Shown: positions 6,809 to 14,300 of the stretch, piece by piece
How positions within the stretch are numbered: position 1 is the stretch's first letter
Layout of the letters: each line of letters begins with the position of its first letter
Assembly: GCF_947253225.1 (NCBI RefSeq)
Contig: NZ_CAMXYR010000010.1
Location: 1 to 34,732, forward strand
Length of the DNA stretch: 34,732 bases
Direction: 5' to 3'
Origin: an uncultured Anaerococcus sp.
GTDB taxonomy: Bacteria > Bacillota > Clostridia > Tissierellales > Peptoniphilaceae
Translations under genes and position numbers: made by a program
Notes under the pieces: model-generated
What the model saw: only the letters and a program-made list of their open reading frames with translations
Databases searched by the model: none
What the model was told of the DNA's origin: nothing

Positions 6809-7567
6809 ATGAAAGAGCTAATCAAAATTGACTACAACAGTGAACGTCCTACTGTAAATGGACGAGAATTGCATGAATCTTTACAGATTAAAACAGCCTA
6901 CAAGGATTGGTTTCCTAGAATGTGTGAGTATGGATTTGAAGAAGGAAAGGACTTTTGCTCAATTTTGAGCGAAAGTACTGGAGGAAGACCAGCTACGAAT
7001 CATCAGCTGACAATCGATATGGCTAAACAGTTATGTATGATTCAAAGAACTGAATTGGGTCAAATGTTTAGAAAGTATTTCATTCAAATTGAAGAGCAAT
7101 GGAACTCTCCGGAAGCAGTAATGGCTAGAGCCTTACAATTTGCCAATAAAAAACTGGCGGTTGTTGAAAAGGAAAACTTGAAACTTCTAAATACAGTAGC
7201 ACTTCAGTCGCAACAAATTGCAGAGATGAAACCAAAGGTTAGTTATTACGATGTTGTCCTTAACTGTAAGGATCTTCTTTCAATGAGAGCAATAGCAAAA
7301 GACTATGGGAAATCTGCTCAATGGATGAATAATTTCTTACATGATTTGGGAGTTCAATTCAAGCAGTCAGATATTTGGCTATTGTATCAAAAGTATGCAG
7401 AGGAAGGTTATACCAGTACTAAGACTCATAACTATCTTGGAACAGATGGAGCAAATCATTCTAAGGTTCATACTTACTGGACTCAAAAGGGAAGACTATT
7501 TATCTATGACCTAATGAAACAAAACGGAATCTATCCACTTATTGAACAGGAGGCAGACCATGAGTAA
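6809..7567 (+). CDS. Phage antirepressor, AntA/AntB plus KilAC domains
   Basis: Antirepressors bind or inactivate the phage repressor and favour induction. The 252-residue protein has an N-terminal AntA/AntB domain (about 10-75: RPTVNGRELHESLQIKTAYKDWF...GFEEGKDF...HQLTIDMAKQLCMIQRTELG), a linker coiled coil (about 105-140), and a C-terminal KilAC DNA-binding domain (about 143-248: YYDVVLNCKDLLSMRAIAKDYG...GRLFIYDLM). The AAGGAGG site lies 8 nt before ATG. It overlaps the following DUF4406 gene by 8 nt. The target repressor is not in the window. Confidence 0.9.
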   Translation: MKELIKIDYNSERPTVNGRELHESLQIKTAYKDWFPRMCEYGFEEGKDFCSILSESTGGRPATNHQLTIDMAKQLCMIQRTELGQMFRKYFIQIEEQWNSPEAVMARALQFANKKLAVVEKENLKLLNTVALQSQQIAEMKPKVSYYDVVLNCKDLLSMRAIAKDYGKSAQWMNNFLHDLGVQFKQSDIWLLYQKYAEEGYTSTKTHNYLGTDGANHSKVHTYWTQKGRLFIYDLMKQNGIYPLIEQEADHE

Positions 7568-7937
7568 GACATATAAGAAACACCTTGAAAATCCAAACTT
7601 TAGACCACTTGCATATATCTGCGCTCCATATAGTGGTGATAAAGATTTAAGCATTAAGAAAGCAATTCACTATGCAGAGTTGGCATACAAGAATGATGCA
7701 ATTCCTGTAACTCCACATCTATTGTTTCCCTTTATGGATGATAGAGATTTAGAACAAAGAAAGGATGCACTTTTTATGGATATCATACTTCTTGGTAAAT
7801 GCCAGGAAGTATGGGTGTTTGGCAGTCAAATGACTGAAGGCATGAAAAGAGAAATTGAAATTGCTGAAAAAAGAAAACAGGTTATTAAGTATTTTACAAG
7901 TGAGGGTTTGGAGGTTAAGACAAATGCTAAATTTTAA
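7560..7937 (+). CDS. DUF4406 protein, nucleoside deoxyribosyltransferase-like
   Basis: A 125-residue Rossmann-like protein of the DUF4406 family. It shows the N-terminal YICAPYSGD nucleotide-binding strand-loop, then TPHLLFPFMDD, ALFMDIILLGKCQEVWVFG and TEGMKREIEIAEK, as in nucleoside 2-deoxyribosyltransferase-like proteins. Phages may use such enzymes in nucleotide salvage or modification, but the activity is not established. ATG 7560 has AGGAGG upstream inside the antirepressor end; its 3' end overlaps the primase start by 14 nt, so translation is probably coupled. Confidence 0.85.
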   Translation: MSKTYKKHLENPNFRPLAYICAPYSGDKDLSIKKAIHYAELAYKNDAIPVTPHLLFPFMDDRDLEQRKDALFMDIILLGKCQEVWVFGSQMTEGMKREIEIAEKRKQVIKYFTSEGLEVKTNAKF

Positions 7938-10161
7938 TTGTTATGATGCTACTTGCATCGGAAATAAGAATAACTGCCTTTATCCTAATATGGTAACAGT
8001 TGTTGATAGGGATAGCTTTATAAAAGCTATCTCTTTTGACCATGTTACAGCAGAGTTTCAAGGCAGTTATAGAAGTAAAGATAAGTTCATAACTTCTAAT
8101 TGCATACCTATGGACTGTGATAATGATCACTCAGATGATGAAAAAGACTGGGTGACACCTTTTGATGTGGCATTAGCCTTTCCAGGAGTATGCTTTTTTG
8201 CATCATATAGCAGAAACCATATGAAGGTAAAAGGAAATAAGTCAGCAAGACCAAGATTTCATATCTATTTTCCAATTGAAGAAATAAATGATGCTGGAGA
8301 ATATTCAAGTTACAAAGAACAACTTTTTAAAGAGTTTTCATATTTTGATGATAATGCTTTGGATGCTGCCAGATTTATTTATGGCATTCCAAATCCGGAA
8401 GTAGAACTTTATGATGGCGAGTTTTCAATTATTGAATTTCTACAAGAAGATGAATTTGCAAAACTGGATGAAAAGAAAATAGAAAGTGGCAATAGAAATA
8501 ACACTATGAGCCATATTGCTGGCAAGCTAATAAAAAGGTTCGGGGCAAGTGATCAGGCATATGAGAAATTTTTAGAACAAGCAACTAGATGTGATCCTCC
8601 CCTATCTGATGAAGAACTATCAACTATATGGAACAGTGCTAAAAAATTCGGAGATAAGGTTTCAAACCAAGAAGGATATATACCACCGGAGCAGTACAAT
8701 CTTGAACTTCAGCTTATGCCAGAAGATTTTTCAGATGTTGGTCAAGCGATAATTTTAGCAAGGGAGTATGGGGATAAACTCCGTTATTCTCCTGCAACAG
8801 ATTTTCTTGTATATAATGGATGCTTTTGGGAAGAATCACAGCCTAATGCTCAAGCAATAGCACAAGAGCTGACAGCAAGACAGCTAGAAGAGGCAGAAAT
8901 TGAAATACAAAAGATGGTAGCTGAGATGAACAAAAATGGTGCATGGGCACTTATTGCTGCAATGGGTCCAAAGAAAGCAAGTGCCCAGTTTAATAGAGAA
9001 CAAGCAAGGTCTTTTGAAAAATATGAGCAGGCTGAAACCTATCGTAAGTATGCAATTAAAAGAAGAGATACAAAATATATCTCTGCTGCACTTAAGGAAG
9101 TAAGGCCTATGGTTCAAATCGAACAGTCGATGCTTGATGCAGATGAATTTCTATTAAATACACCATTTGAAACTATAAATCTTGTAACTGGTAGTAAAAA
9201 TAATCACAAGGCATCTGACTATATTACAAAACAAACAACTGTATCACCTAGTGAAGATGGTAAAGAAATCTGGGATGATGCACTTAACACTTTCTTTGTA
9301 AATGATGATGCCCTTATTTCCTATGTTCAAAAAATAGTGGGACTTGCGTCAATAGGAAAGGTTTATGTTGAGGCTCTTATTATCGCATATGGTGAGGGAA
9401 GAAATGGTAAGTCTACTTTTTGGAATGTAGTATCAAAGGTGCTTGGAACATATAGTGGGAATATGTCTGCAGATATGTTAACTGTTGGATGCAGAAGAAA
9501 TGTAAAACCAGAACTTGCTGAGGCAAAGGGTAAAAGACTGCTTATTGCTGCTGAACTTGAAGAGGGTATGCGAATGAATACATCAAATGTAAAGCAGCTT
9601 TGCTCTACTGATGAAATCTTTGCAGAAAAGAAGTTTAAATCTCCGTTTAGTTATGTGCCAAGTCATACCCTAGTTTTATACACTAATCACCTGCCACGAG
9701 TAGGAGCTGTTGATAAAGGAACCTGGAGAAGATTAATTGTCATTCCTTTTGATGCAAAGATTGAAGGCCAAAACGATATAAAGAATTTTACAGAGTATCT
9801 ATATGAAAATGCTGGTGGTGCGATTCTTTCTTGGATTATAGAGGGAGCAAAGCAAGTAATTGCAGACGAATATCATATTAATCCACCAAGAAGAGTAGAA
9901 GATGCCATAAAAGCATATAGAGAAAATAATGACTGGATGAATCATTTCTTAGATGAATGCTGTGAAATTGACAGTGCTTTTACAGAGAAAAGTGGTGAGC
10001 TATATACCGCTTATCGAGCATATTGTCTTAGAACAGGTGAATTTACCAGAAGTGCAGCCGATTTCTATTCTGTATTAGAGCTTGAAGGATTCAACAAGAA
10101 AAAGACAAAAAAAGGCATAATTGTATTTGGCATTCGTCTTAAATCCGAGTTAGAAGATTAA
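7924..10161 (+). CDS. Phage primase-helicase (AEP-like N-terminus, D5/SF3 helicase)
   Basis: Replication initiator of 745 residues. The N-terminal half carries a primase-polymerase-like domain, with an acidic MDCDNDHSD motif (about 61-69) and RPRFHIYFP (about 110-118), then a PriCT-like segment (about 215-245, ...DPPLSDEELSTIWNSAKKFG). The C-terminal half is a D5-type SF3 helicase: Walker A GEGRNGKS (about 490-497), Walker B LLIAAELEE (about 539-547), and sensor region YTNHLPRVGAVDKGTWRR. ATG 7924 is preferred because GGAGG lies just upstream; an earlier in-frame ATG at 7855 lies inside DUF4406. It is followed immediately by a probable origin. The Walker and primase motifs I can see are intact. 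Confidence 0.92.
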   Translation: MLNFNCYDATCIGNKNNCLYPNMVTVVDRDSFIKAISFDHVTAEFQGSYRSKDKFITSNCIPMDCDNDHSDDEKDWVTPFDVALAFPGVCFFASYSRNHMKVKGNKSARPRFHIYFPIEEINDAGEYSSYKEQLFKEFSYFDDNALDAARFIYGIPNPEVELYDGEFSIIEFLQEDEFAKLDEKKIESGNRNNTMSHIAGKLIKRFGASDQAYEKFLEQATRCDPPLSDEELSTIWNSAKKFGDKVSNQEGYIPPEQYNLELQLMPEDFSDVGQAIILAREYGDKLRYSPATDFLVYNGCFWEESQPNAQAIAQELTARQLEEAEIEIQKMVAEMNKNGAWALIAAMGPKKASAQFNREQARSFEKYEQAETYRKYAIKRRDTKYISAALKEVRPMVQIEQSMLDADEFLLNTPFETINLVTGSKNNHKASDYITKQTTVSPSEDGKEIWDDALNTFFVNDDALISYVQKIVGLASIGKVYVEALIIAYGEGRNGKSTFWNVVSKVLGTYSGNMSADMLTVGCRRNVKPELAEAKGKRLLIAAELEEGMRMNTSNVKQLCSTDEIFAEKKFKSPFSYVPSHTLVLYTNHLPRVGAVDKGTWRRLIVIPFDAKIEGQNDIKNFTEYLYENAGGAILSWIIEGAKQVIADEYHINPPRRVEDAIKAYRENNDWMNHFLDECCEIDSAFTEKSGELYTAYRAYCLRTGEFTRSAADFYSVLELEGFNKKKTKKGIIVFGIRLKSELED

Positions 10162-10162
10162 A

Positions 10163-10262
10163 AGGTGCAGGTGGGTGAAGGGTATTTACTATTATTGTCT
10201 ATATAGGTAAAAAATTAGTATATATATTAATATAGGAAAATATCCTGCATATCCCTGCACCT
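10163..10262. other. Probable phage replication origin
   Basis: Between the primase stop and the VRR-NUC gene lie two 25-bp imperfect inverted arms (10163-10187 and 10238-10262; 19 of 25 match), each carrying GGTGCAGG/CCTGCACC. They flank an extremely AT-rich core (10188-10237, TATATA-type). A further CCTGCATATCC half-copy lies inside the right arm. Position directly after the primase-helicase and this iteron-plus-AT-core layout suggest an origin recognised by it. Confidence 0.5.
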
Positions 10263-10283
10263 CTACTAAAAATGGAGGTTTTC

Positions 10284-10565
10284 ATGTTAGAAAAAGAAAT
10301 AGAAAAAGCTTTAGTAAAAGAGGTTAAAGCATTGGGAGGCTTTTGCATAAAACTTACAAGTCCAAGTATGGATGGACTTCCAGATAGAATGGTATTTTTA
10401 TCAGATGGGAAGTTTGCCTTTGTAGAACTTAAGGCAAAAGGTAAAAAGCCAAGACCTCTTCAGTTAAAAAGAATGGCTGATTTTAGGCAGTTAGGTTTTA
10501 GGTCATTTATGATTGATGGTAAAGAGCAAATCGGAGGTGTTATTGATGAAATACTATCCTCATGA
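10284..10565 (+). CDS. VRR-NUC domain nuclease
   Basis: A 93-residue stand-alone VRR-NUC protein, a PD-(D/E)xK fold associated with repair or Holliday-junction processing and frequently found between phage primase and helicase genes. Visible active-site features are GLPDRMVFLSDGKFAFVELKAKGKKPRPLQ, with D, ExK and the downstream basic-Gln segment. ATG at 10284 has GGAGG 7 nt upstream; an ATG four codons earlier overlaps that site. It overlaps the helicase start by 20 nt, indicating coupled translation. Confidence 0.92.
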   Translation: MLEKEIEKALVKEVKALGGFCIKLTSPSMDGLPDRMVFLSDGKFAFVELKAKGKKPRPLQLKRMADFRQLGFRSFMIDGKEQIGGVIDEILSS

Positions 10566-11889
10566 TTATCAAAGGTATGCAACGGACTTTATTGTAAGTC
10601 ATAAAATCTCAGCAGTCTTACTTGAGATGGGACTTGGGAAAAGTGTCATAAGCCTTAGTGCAATAAATGAACTTATGCTAGATTACTTTGATGTATCAAG
10701 AACACTTGTAATTGCACCTCTTAGGGTAGCCAATAACACTTGGCCAGATGAAATTGAAAAGTGGGATCATCTAAAATATCTTAGCTATTCTGTGGTAACA
10801 GGAAGTGAAAAAGAAAGGTTAGATGCTCTAAATAAGCTTGCACACATTTATATTATTAACCGTGAAAATGTAGATTGGCTTATTACAAAAAGTGGCTTTA
10901 AGTGGTTCTTTGATATGGTGGTAATTGATGAACTATCATCTTTCAAAAGTTATCAGGCGAAAAGGTTCAAATCACTTCTTAAAGCAAGACCAAAGGTAAA
11001 AAGGATAGTGGGGCTAACAGGTACACCATCCAGTAATGGACTTATGGATTTATGGGCAGAGTTTAGACTACTTGATATGGGAGAAAGGCTTGGAAGGTAT
11101 ATTACTCATTATAGGCAGAATTTTTTTATACCAGATAAAAGAAATCAGCAAATCATATTTTCATATAAACCAAAAGATGGAGCAGAGAAACAGATATATA
11201 GTTTAATATCTGATATCACGATTTCTATGAAGTCAAAAGACTTTCTTAAAATGCCAAAGTGTATATTAAACGAAGTTGAAGTTTACCTATCTGAAAAAGA
11301 AAGAAACTTATACGATAGCTTAAAAGCTGATATGGTTTTGAAACTTGAAGATGAAGAAATTGATGCTGTAAATGCTGCAGCGCTTTCAAATAAACTTCTC
11401 CAAATGGCAAGTGGAGCTGTCTATAACGATGATAAGGAAAGTATTCATATTCACGATAGAAAGATTGATGCTTTGGAAGATTTGATAGAAGGAGCAAATG
11501 GTAAACCTGTTCTTATAGCATATTGGTATAAGTCAGATTTAAAAAGAATAAAAGATAAGTTTGATGTAAGAGAACTTAAGACAAGTGTGGACTTTAAAGA
11601 ATGGAATCAAGGACATATTCCTGTTGCCATTATTCATCCTGCATCTGCTGGTCATGGACTTAACCTACAAGCTGGAGGTTCAACACTTATTTGGTTTTCT
11701 CTTACTTGGTCCTTAGAACTTTATGAGCAAACTAATACCAGACTTTATAGGCAGGGTCAGAAAGAAACAGTTGTGATTCATCATATATTAGCAAAAGGAA
11801 CCATTGATGAAGATGTTATGAAAGCATTAGAAAATAAGAATAAAACACAAGCTGCACTCATAGATGCAGTAAAAGCAAATCTAAAATGA
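10546..11889 (+). CDS. SNF2-family DEAD-box-like helicase
   Basis: ATP-dependent translocase of 447 residues. Motifs in order: MGLGKS Walker A (about 28-33), VVIDELSSFK motif II (DEL instead of DEAH), LTGTPSSNGLMDLWAEFRLL motif III, PASAGHGLNLQ motif V, and TNTRLYRQGQ motif VI. These are characteristic of the phage SNF2 helicases that act with VRR-NUC in replication or recombination. ATG 10546 is preferred because CGGAGGTG lies 6 nt upstream; a GTG/ATG earlier overlaps the VRR-NUC gene further. It lies in the same operon as the primase. Confidence 0.92.
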   Translation: MKYYPHDYQRYATDFIVSHKISAVLLEMGLGKSVISLSAINELMLDYFDVSRTLVIAPLRVANNTWPDEIEKWDHLKYLSYSVVTGSEKERLDALNKLAHIYIINRENVDWLITKSGFKWFFDMVVIDELSSFKSYQAKRFKSLLKARPKVKRIVGLTGTPSSNGLMDLWAEFRLLDMGERLGRYITHYRQNFFIPDKRNQQIIFSYKPKDGAEKQIYSLISDITISMKSKDFLKMPKCILNEVEVYLSEKERNLYDSLKADMVLKLEDEEIDAVNAAALSNKLLQMASGAVYNDDKESIHIHDRKIDALEDLIEGANGKPVLIAYWYKSDLKRIKDKFDVRELKTSVDFKEWNQGHIPVAIIHPASAGHGLNLQAGGSTLIWFSLTWSLELYEQTNTRLYRQGQKETVVIHHILAKGTIDEDVMKALENKNKTQAALIDAVKANLK

Positions 11890-11908
11890 GTAGAGGTTCT
11901 ATAGAGAA

Positions 11909-11934
11909 CTTACCTCAAAACTTATGGAGGTAAG
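11909..11934 (+). promoter_or_regulatory. Hairpin sequestering the ribosome binding site of the DUF1492 gene
   Basis: CTTACCTC (11909-11916) and GAGGTAAG (11927-11934) form a perfect 8-bp stem with a 10-nt loop. The 3' arm contains most of the GGAGG site serving the ATG at 11937, so the stem would hide it from ribosomes until opened. Confidence 0.6.
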
Positions 11935-11936
11935 AA

Positions 11937-12353
11937 ATGAATGCAAAAGAATATTTAAAACAAGCTTTTTATTTAGACAAAAGAATTAATAGCAAGCTGG
12001 AGCAAGTTGAAAGTTTAAATGCACTTGCTACTAAAGCAACATCAACTTTATCAGATATGCCAAAGAGTTCCAATAGAGGAACATCTAAACTTGAGGATAC
12101 TATAATTAAGATTGTAGAACTTCAAGAAGAAATCAATAAGGATATAGATAATTTGGTGGATTTGAAGAAAGAGATAGCAAATTCTATTTATTCATTAAAA
12201 GATAAAGAGGAACAAACAGTTCTTGAAAAGAGATATTTATGCTTTAATTCTTGGGAACAGATTGCAGTAGATATGAACTACTCAATTCAGTACTGTTTTA
12301 ATGTGCATAGAAACGCTTTAGGAAAAATTTCAATTCCAATTAAGGCTATGTAG
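11937..12353 (+). CDS. DUF1492 / ArpU-like late regulator
   Basis: A 138-residue protein of the DUF1492 type, which ends in a sigma-70 region-4-like helix-turn-helix and is commonly found just before phage packaging genes, where ArpU/RinA-type proteins switch on late transcription. The N-terminal 90 residues form a coiled coil (SKLEQVESLNALATKA...IKIVELQEEINKDIDNLVDLKKEI). The C-terminal HTH is seen in KDKEEQTVLEKRYLCFNSWEQIAVDMNYSIQYCFNVHRNALGKI. Its ribosome binding site is in a hairpin. The late-activator role is inferred from the family position; no target promoter is established. Confidence 0.8.
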   Translation: MNAKEYLKQAFYLDKRINSKLEQVESLNALATKATSTLSDMPKSSNRGTSKLEDTIIKIVELQEEINKDIDNLVDLKKEIANSIYSLKDKEEQTVLEKRYLCFNSWEQIAVDMNYSIQYCFNVHRNALGKISIPIKAM

Positions 12354-12418
12354 TAAAGTTGATAGAATAAGAGTAGAAAAATGTAGTATCATTAAAATAG
12401 AAAAAGAATAATTAAAAG

Positions 12419-12452
12419 AGCCTTGGAGATTTAATCTTCAGGGCTTTCTTTA
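12419..12452 (+). terminator. Hairpin with U-rich tail after the DUF1492 gene
   Basis: AGCCTTGGAGATT and the complementary AATCTTCAGGGCT arm (12419-12444) make a long stem with two G-U pairs, followed by TTCTTT. It separates the early operon from the HNH/packaging genes and probably stops early transcripts. Confidence 0.6.
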
Positions 12453-12464
12453 TGGAGTGATAAT

Positions 12465-12821
12465 GTGCCAAGAAAACCTAAGAGACCATGTTCTTATCCA
12501 GGGTGTCCAGTGTTGGTTGATGGACGATTCTGCAAGAAACATGAGAAAGAATACAACAAAAACTATGAAAAATATAAACGTGATCCTAAAACTCATAAGC
12601 GATATGGAAAAGCATGGAGAGTTATTAGAAAAAGATATGTATCAGAGCACCCGTTATGTGAGATGTGTTTAAAAGAAAATAGAATGACAAAGGTAGAGGA
12701 AGTACATCACATACTTCCTCTTTCTCGTGGTGGAACCAATGATGAAGACAACCTTATGAGTCTTTGTAAATCATGCCACTCAAAGATTCATGCCAAGAGT
12801 GGGGACCGATTTGGGGGATAG
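12465..12821 (+). CDS. HNH endonuclease next to terminase
   Basis: A 118-residue HNH nuclease. An N-terminal Cys/His cluster (CSYPGCPVLV...FCKKH) and a C-terminal HNH core (CEMCLKEN...EEVHHILPLSRGGTNDEDNLMSLCKSCHSKIHAK) are visible, with two zinc-binding CxxC pairs. In HK97-like phages an HNH protein adjacent to the terminase is needed for cos cleavage and packaging. The start is a GTG with GGAGTGAT 5 nt upstream. It directly precedes the probable cos region. Confidence 0.93.
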   Translation: MPRKPKRPCSYPGCPVLVDGRFCKKHEKEYNKNYEKYKRDPKTHKRYGKAWRVIRKRYVSEHPLCEMCLKENRMTKVEEVHHILPLSRGGTNDEDNLMSLCKSCHSKIHAKSGDRFGG

Positions 12822-12939
12822 TTTTTCGTGGGGAGGGGGAGTCTTAATCTCTACGACTGAACCCCATACCAACGGTGCCGCCCTTTCACGCACAAAAAGA
12901 CGGGTTCAAACGCCCTATTAAAAACATGGAGGTGATAAT
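12822..12939. other. Probable cos / packaging-initiation region
   Basis: A 118-bp non-coding stretch between HNH and the small terminase, the usual cos position. It is markedly GC-richer than its surroundings (G-run at 12829-12840, CGGTGCCGCCC near 12883-12893). It has an inverted repeat TGAACCC (12858-12864) / GGGTTCA (12902-12908) flanking the GC-rich core. The exact nick sites cannot be read. Confidence 0.5.
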
Positions 12940-13512
12940 ATCGCTAAAGACGGAACATACAGAGGTGGAAGACGAGTAAAAGCAGGAGGGAAACCACAGC
13001 CTGCTGTTGAAAAAATAGAAAAAGGTAAAAAAGTAGAAATACTAATGAATGATATTCCAACATTCACTCCAGAAGAAATAGATGCAGTTGACTTACCAGA
13101 CGGAGCAGTTCTTGATGGAACCGATATGCCTACACCAAGTGACTATCTATCTGCAAAACAAAAGAATGGAATACCACTAGGTGCCGATGAAATATATAAA
13201 GAGACTTGGGGCTGGTTAAAACATAGAAACTGTGAGAACTTAGTAAATCCAAGATTATTAGAATCTTACTCTCAGGCTTTTGCAAGATACATTCAATGTG
13301 AAGAGGCAATAAGTCAATTTGGACTATTAGGCAAGCATCCTACTACAGGAGGGGTCATCGCATCCCCTTTTGTACAGATGTCTAGCCAGTTTCAAAAGAC
13401 AGCCAACCTTTTATGGTACGAGATTTATGACATAGTTAAAGAAAACTGTACAGAAGTTTATGAAGACTATGGGGAGGATATGATGGAAAAATTACTAAGG
13501 CAAAGGAGGTAA
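12940..13512 (+). CDS. terS: Terminase small subunit, P27 family (ATC start proposed)
   Basis: DNA-recognition subunit of the packaging motor. The 190-residue reading starts at ATC 12940, six nt after an excellent GGAGGT site. It reads AKDGTYRGGRRVKAGGKP, the N-terminus I recall for P27 small terminases, and no ATG, GTG or TTG is in frame until ATG 13045, which has no ribosome binding site and would lose 35 residues. Later features are WGWLKHRN...LLESYSQAFARYIQCEEAI and SPFVQMSSQFQKTANLLWYEIYDIV, typical of P27. It is followed 5 nt later by the SAM synthetase gene. Confidence 0.82.
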   Translation: MAKDGTYRGGRRVKAGGKPQPAVEKIEKGKKVEILMNDIPTFTPEEIDAVDLPDGAVLDGTDMPTPSDYLSAKQKNGIPLGADEIYKETWGWLKHRNCENLVNPRLLESYSQAFARYIQCEEAISQFGLLGKHPTTGGVIASPFVQMSSQFQKTANLLWYEIYDIVKENCTEVYEDYGEDMMEKLLRQRR

Positions 13513-13517
13513 TTATA

Positions 13518-14300
13518 TTGTTTGAAAAAGTAAATCCAAAGCATCCAGATAAAATAGCTGATTGCATAGCTGGTGCAATTGTAGATTTATCATATAAAGA
13601 AAAGGAAAATCCTAAAATAGCAGTTGAAGTTTTGCTGGGGCATGGAAATTGTCATGTCATTATAGAAACAGATTGTAAGTTGAATAAGAAAGAAATTGAA
13701 ACAGCAATTAAGAGGATAGCTGGAGATGTCAAAGCAGATATTAAATTAGTAGAACAGGATATCCACCTATCAAATAATCAAAAAGAAAAGATAAGATGTG
13801 GTGACAATGGAATCTTTAAGGGAGTACATACATCAGATGAAGAAAAGAGACTATCTTTAATTGCTCGTGAAATATATTCTAATTATCCTTACGATGGAAA
13901 ATACATTCTTGATGGGGATAAACTTATTATTTGTCAGTCAAATGTATCTACAGAAATTTTAAAATCAATTTATCCAAGAGCAATTGTAAATCCATTAGGA
14001 GATTGGACTGGAGGATTTGATGTTGATACTGGAGCGACTAATAGAAAACTCGGCTCAGATATGGGACGAGCAGTAACTGGTGGTGGTCTTCATGGTAAAG
14101 ACCTATCCAAGGCTGATGTATCAGTTAATATTTATGCCTACCTAAAGGCACAAGAGGAAAATAAAGAGATTGAATTATCCTGTGCAATTGGAGATGAAAC
14201 TATTGATTGTAGACCATATTCTGAAATTGTAGAAATTGCTAGAAACTACATTAATTCTATTGGTGGTTTTGAGGAATTTGCAAAGTGGGGGTTAATATGA
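13518..14300 (+). CDS. Phage S-adenosylmethionine synthetase, compact
   Basis: Makes SAM from methionine and ATP, probably supplying the two methyltransferases downstream. At 260 residues it is far shorter than cellular MetK (about 380-400). Visible motifs are HPDKIAD (9-15), CGDNGIFKG, and NPLGDWTGGFDVDTGATNRKLGSDMG...GGGLHGKDLSKAD, which retain the nucleotide and phosphate-contacting Asp, Arg-Lys and Lys residues. The KSQV-type segment is altered and the C-terminal domain is shortened. TTG start at 13518 has AAAGGAGG upstream. It overlaps the ParB-methyltransferase start by the ATGA arrangement. Activity is inferred; the compact form may be a phage subtype. Confidence 0.85.
   Translation: MFEKVNPKHPDKIADCIAGAIVDLSYKEKENPKIAVEVLLGHGNCHVIIETDCKLNKKEIETAIKRIAGDVKADIKLVEQDIHLSNNQKEKIRCGDNGIFKGVHTSDEEKRLSLIAREIYSNYPYDGKYILDGDKLIICQSNVSTEILKSIYPRAIVNPLGDWTGGFDVDTGATNRKLGSDMGRAVTGGGLHGKDLSKADVSVNIYAYLKAQEENKEIELSCAIGDETIDCRPYSEIVEIARNYINSIGGFEEFAKWGLI

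Noticed and set aside
12354..12400. TTGATA ... TAGTAT as a late promoter before HNH
   Set aside because: The spacing is 19 nt, the -10 match is partial, and I cannot distinguish it from AT-rich background; left out as a feature.
12457..12672. 71-codon frame overlapping the HNH gene
   Set aside because: It lies in a different frame of the HNH gene, whose two CxxC pairs and HNH motif are clear.
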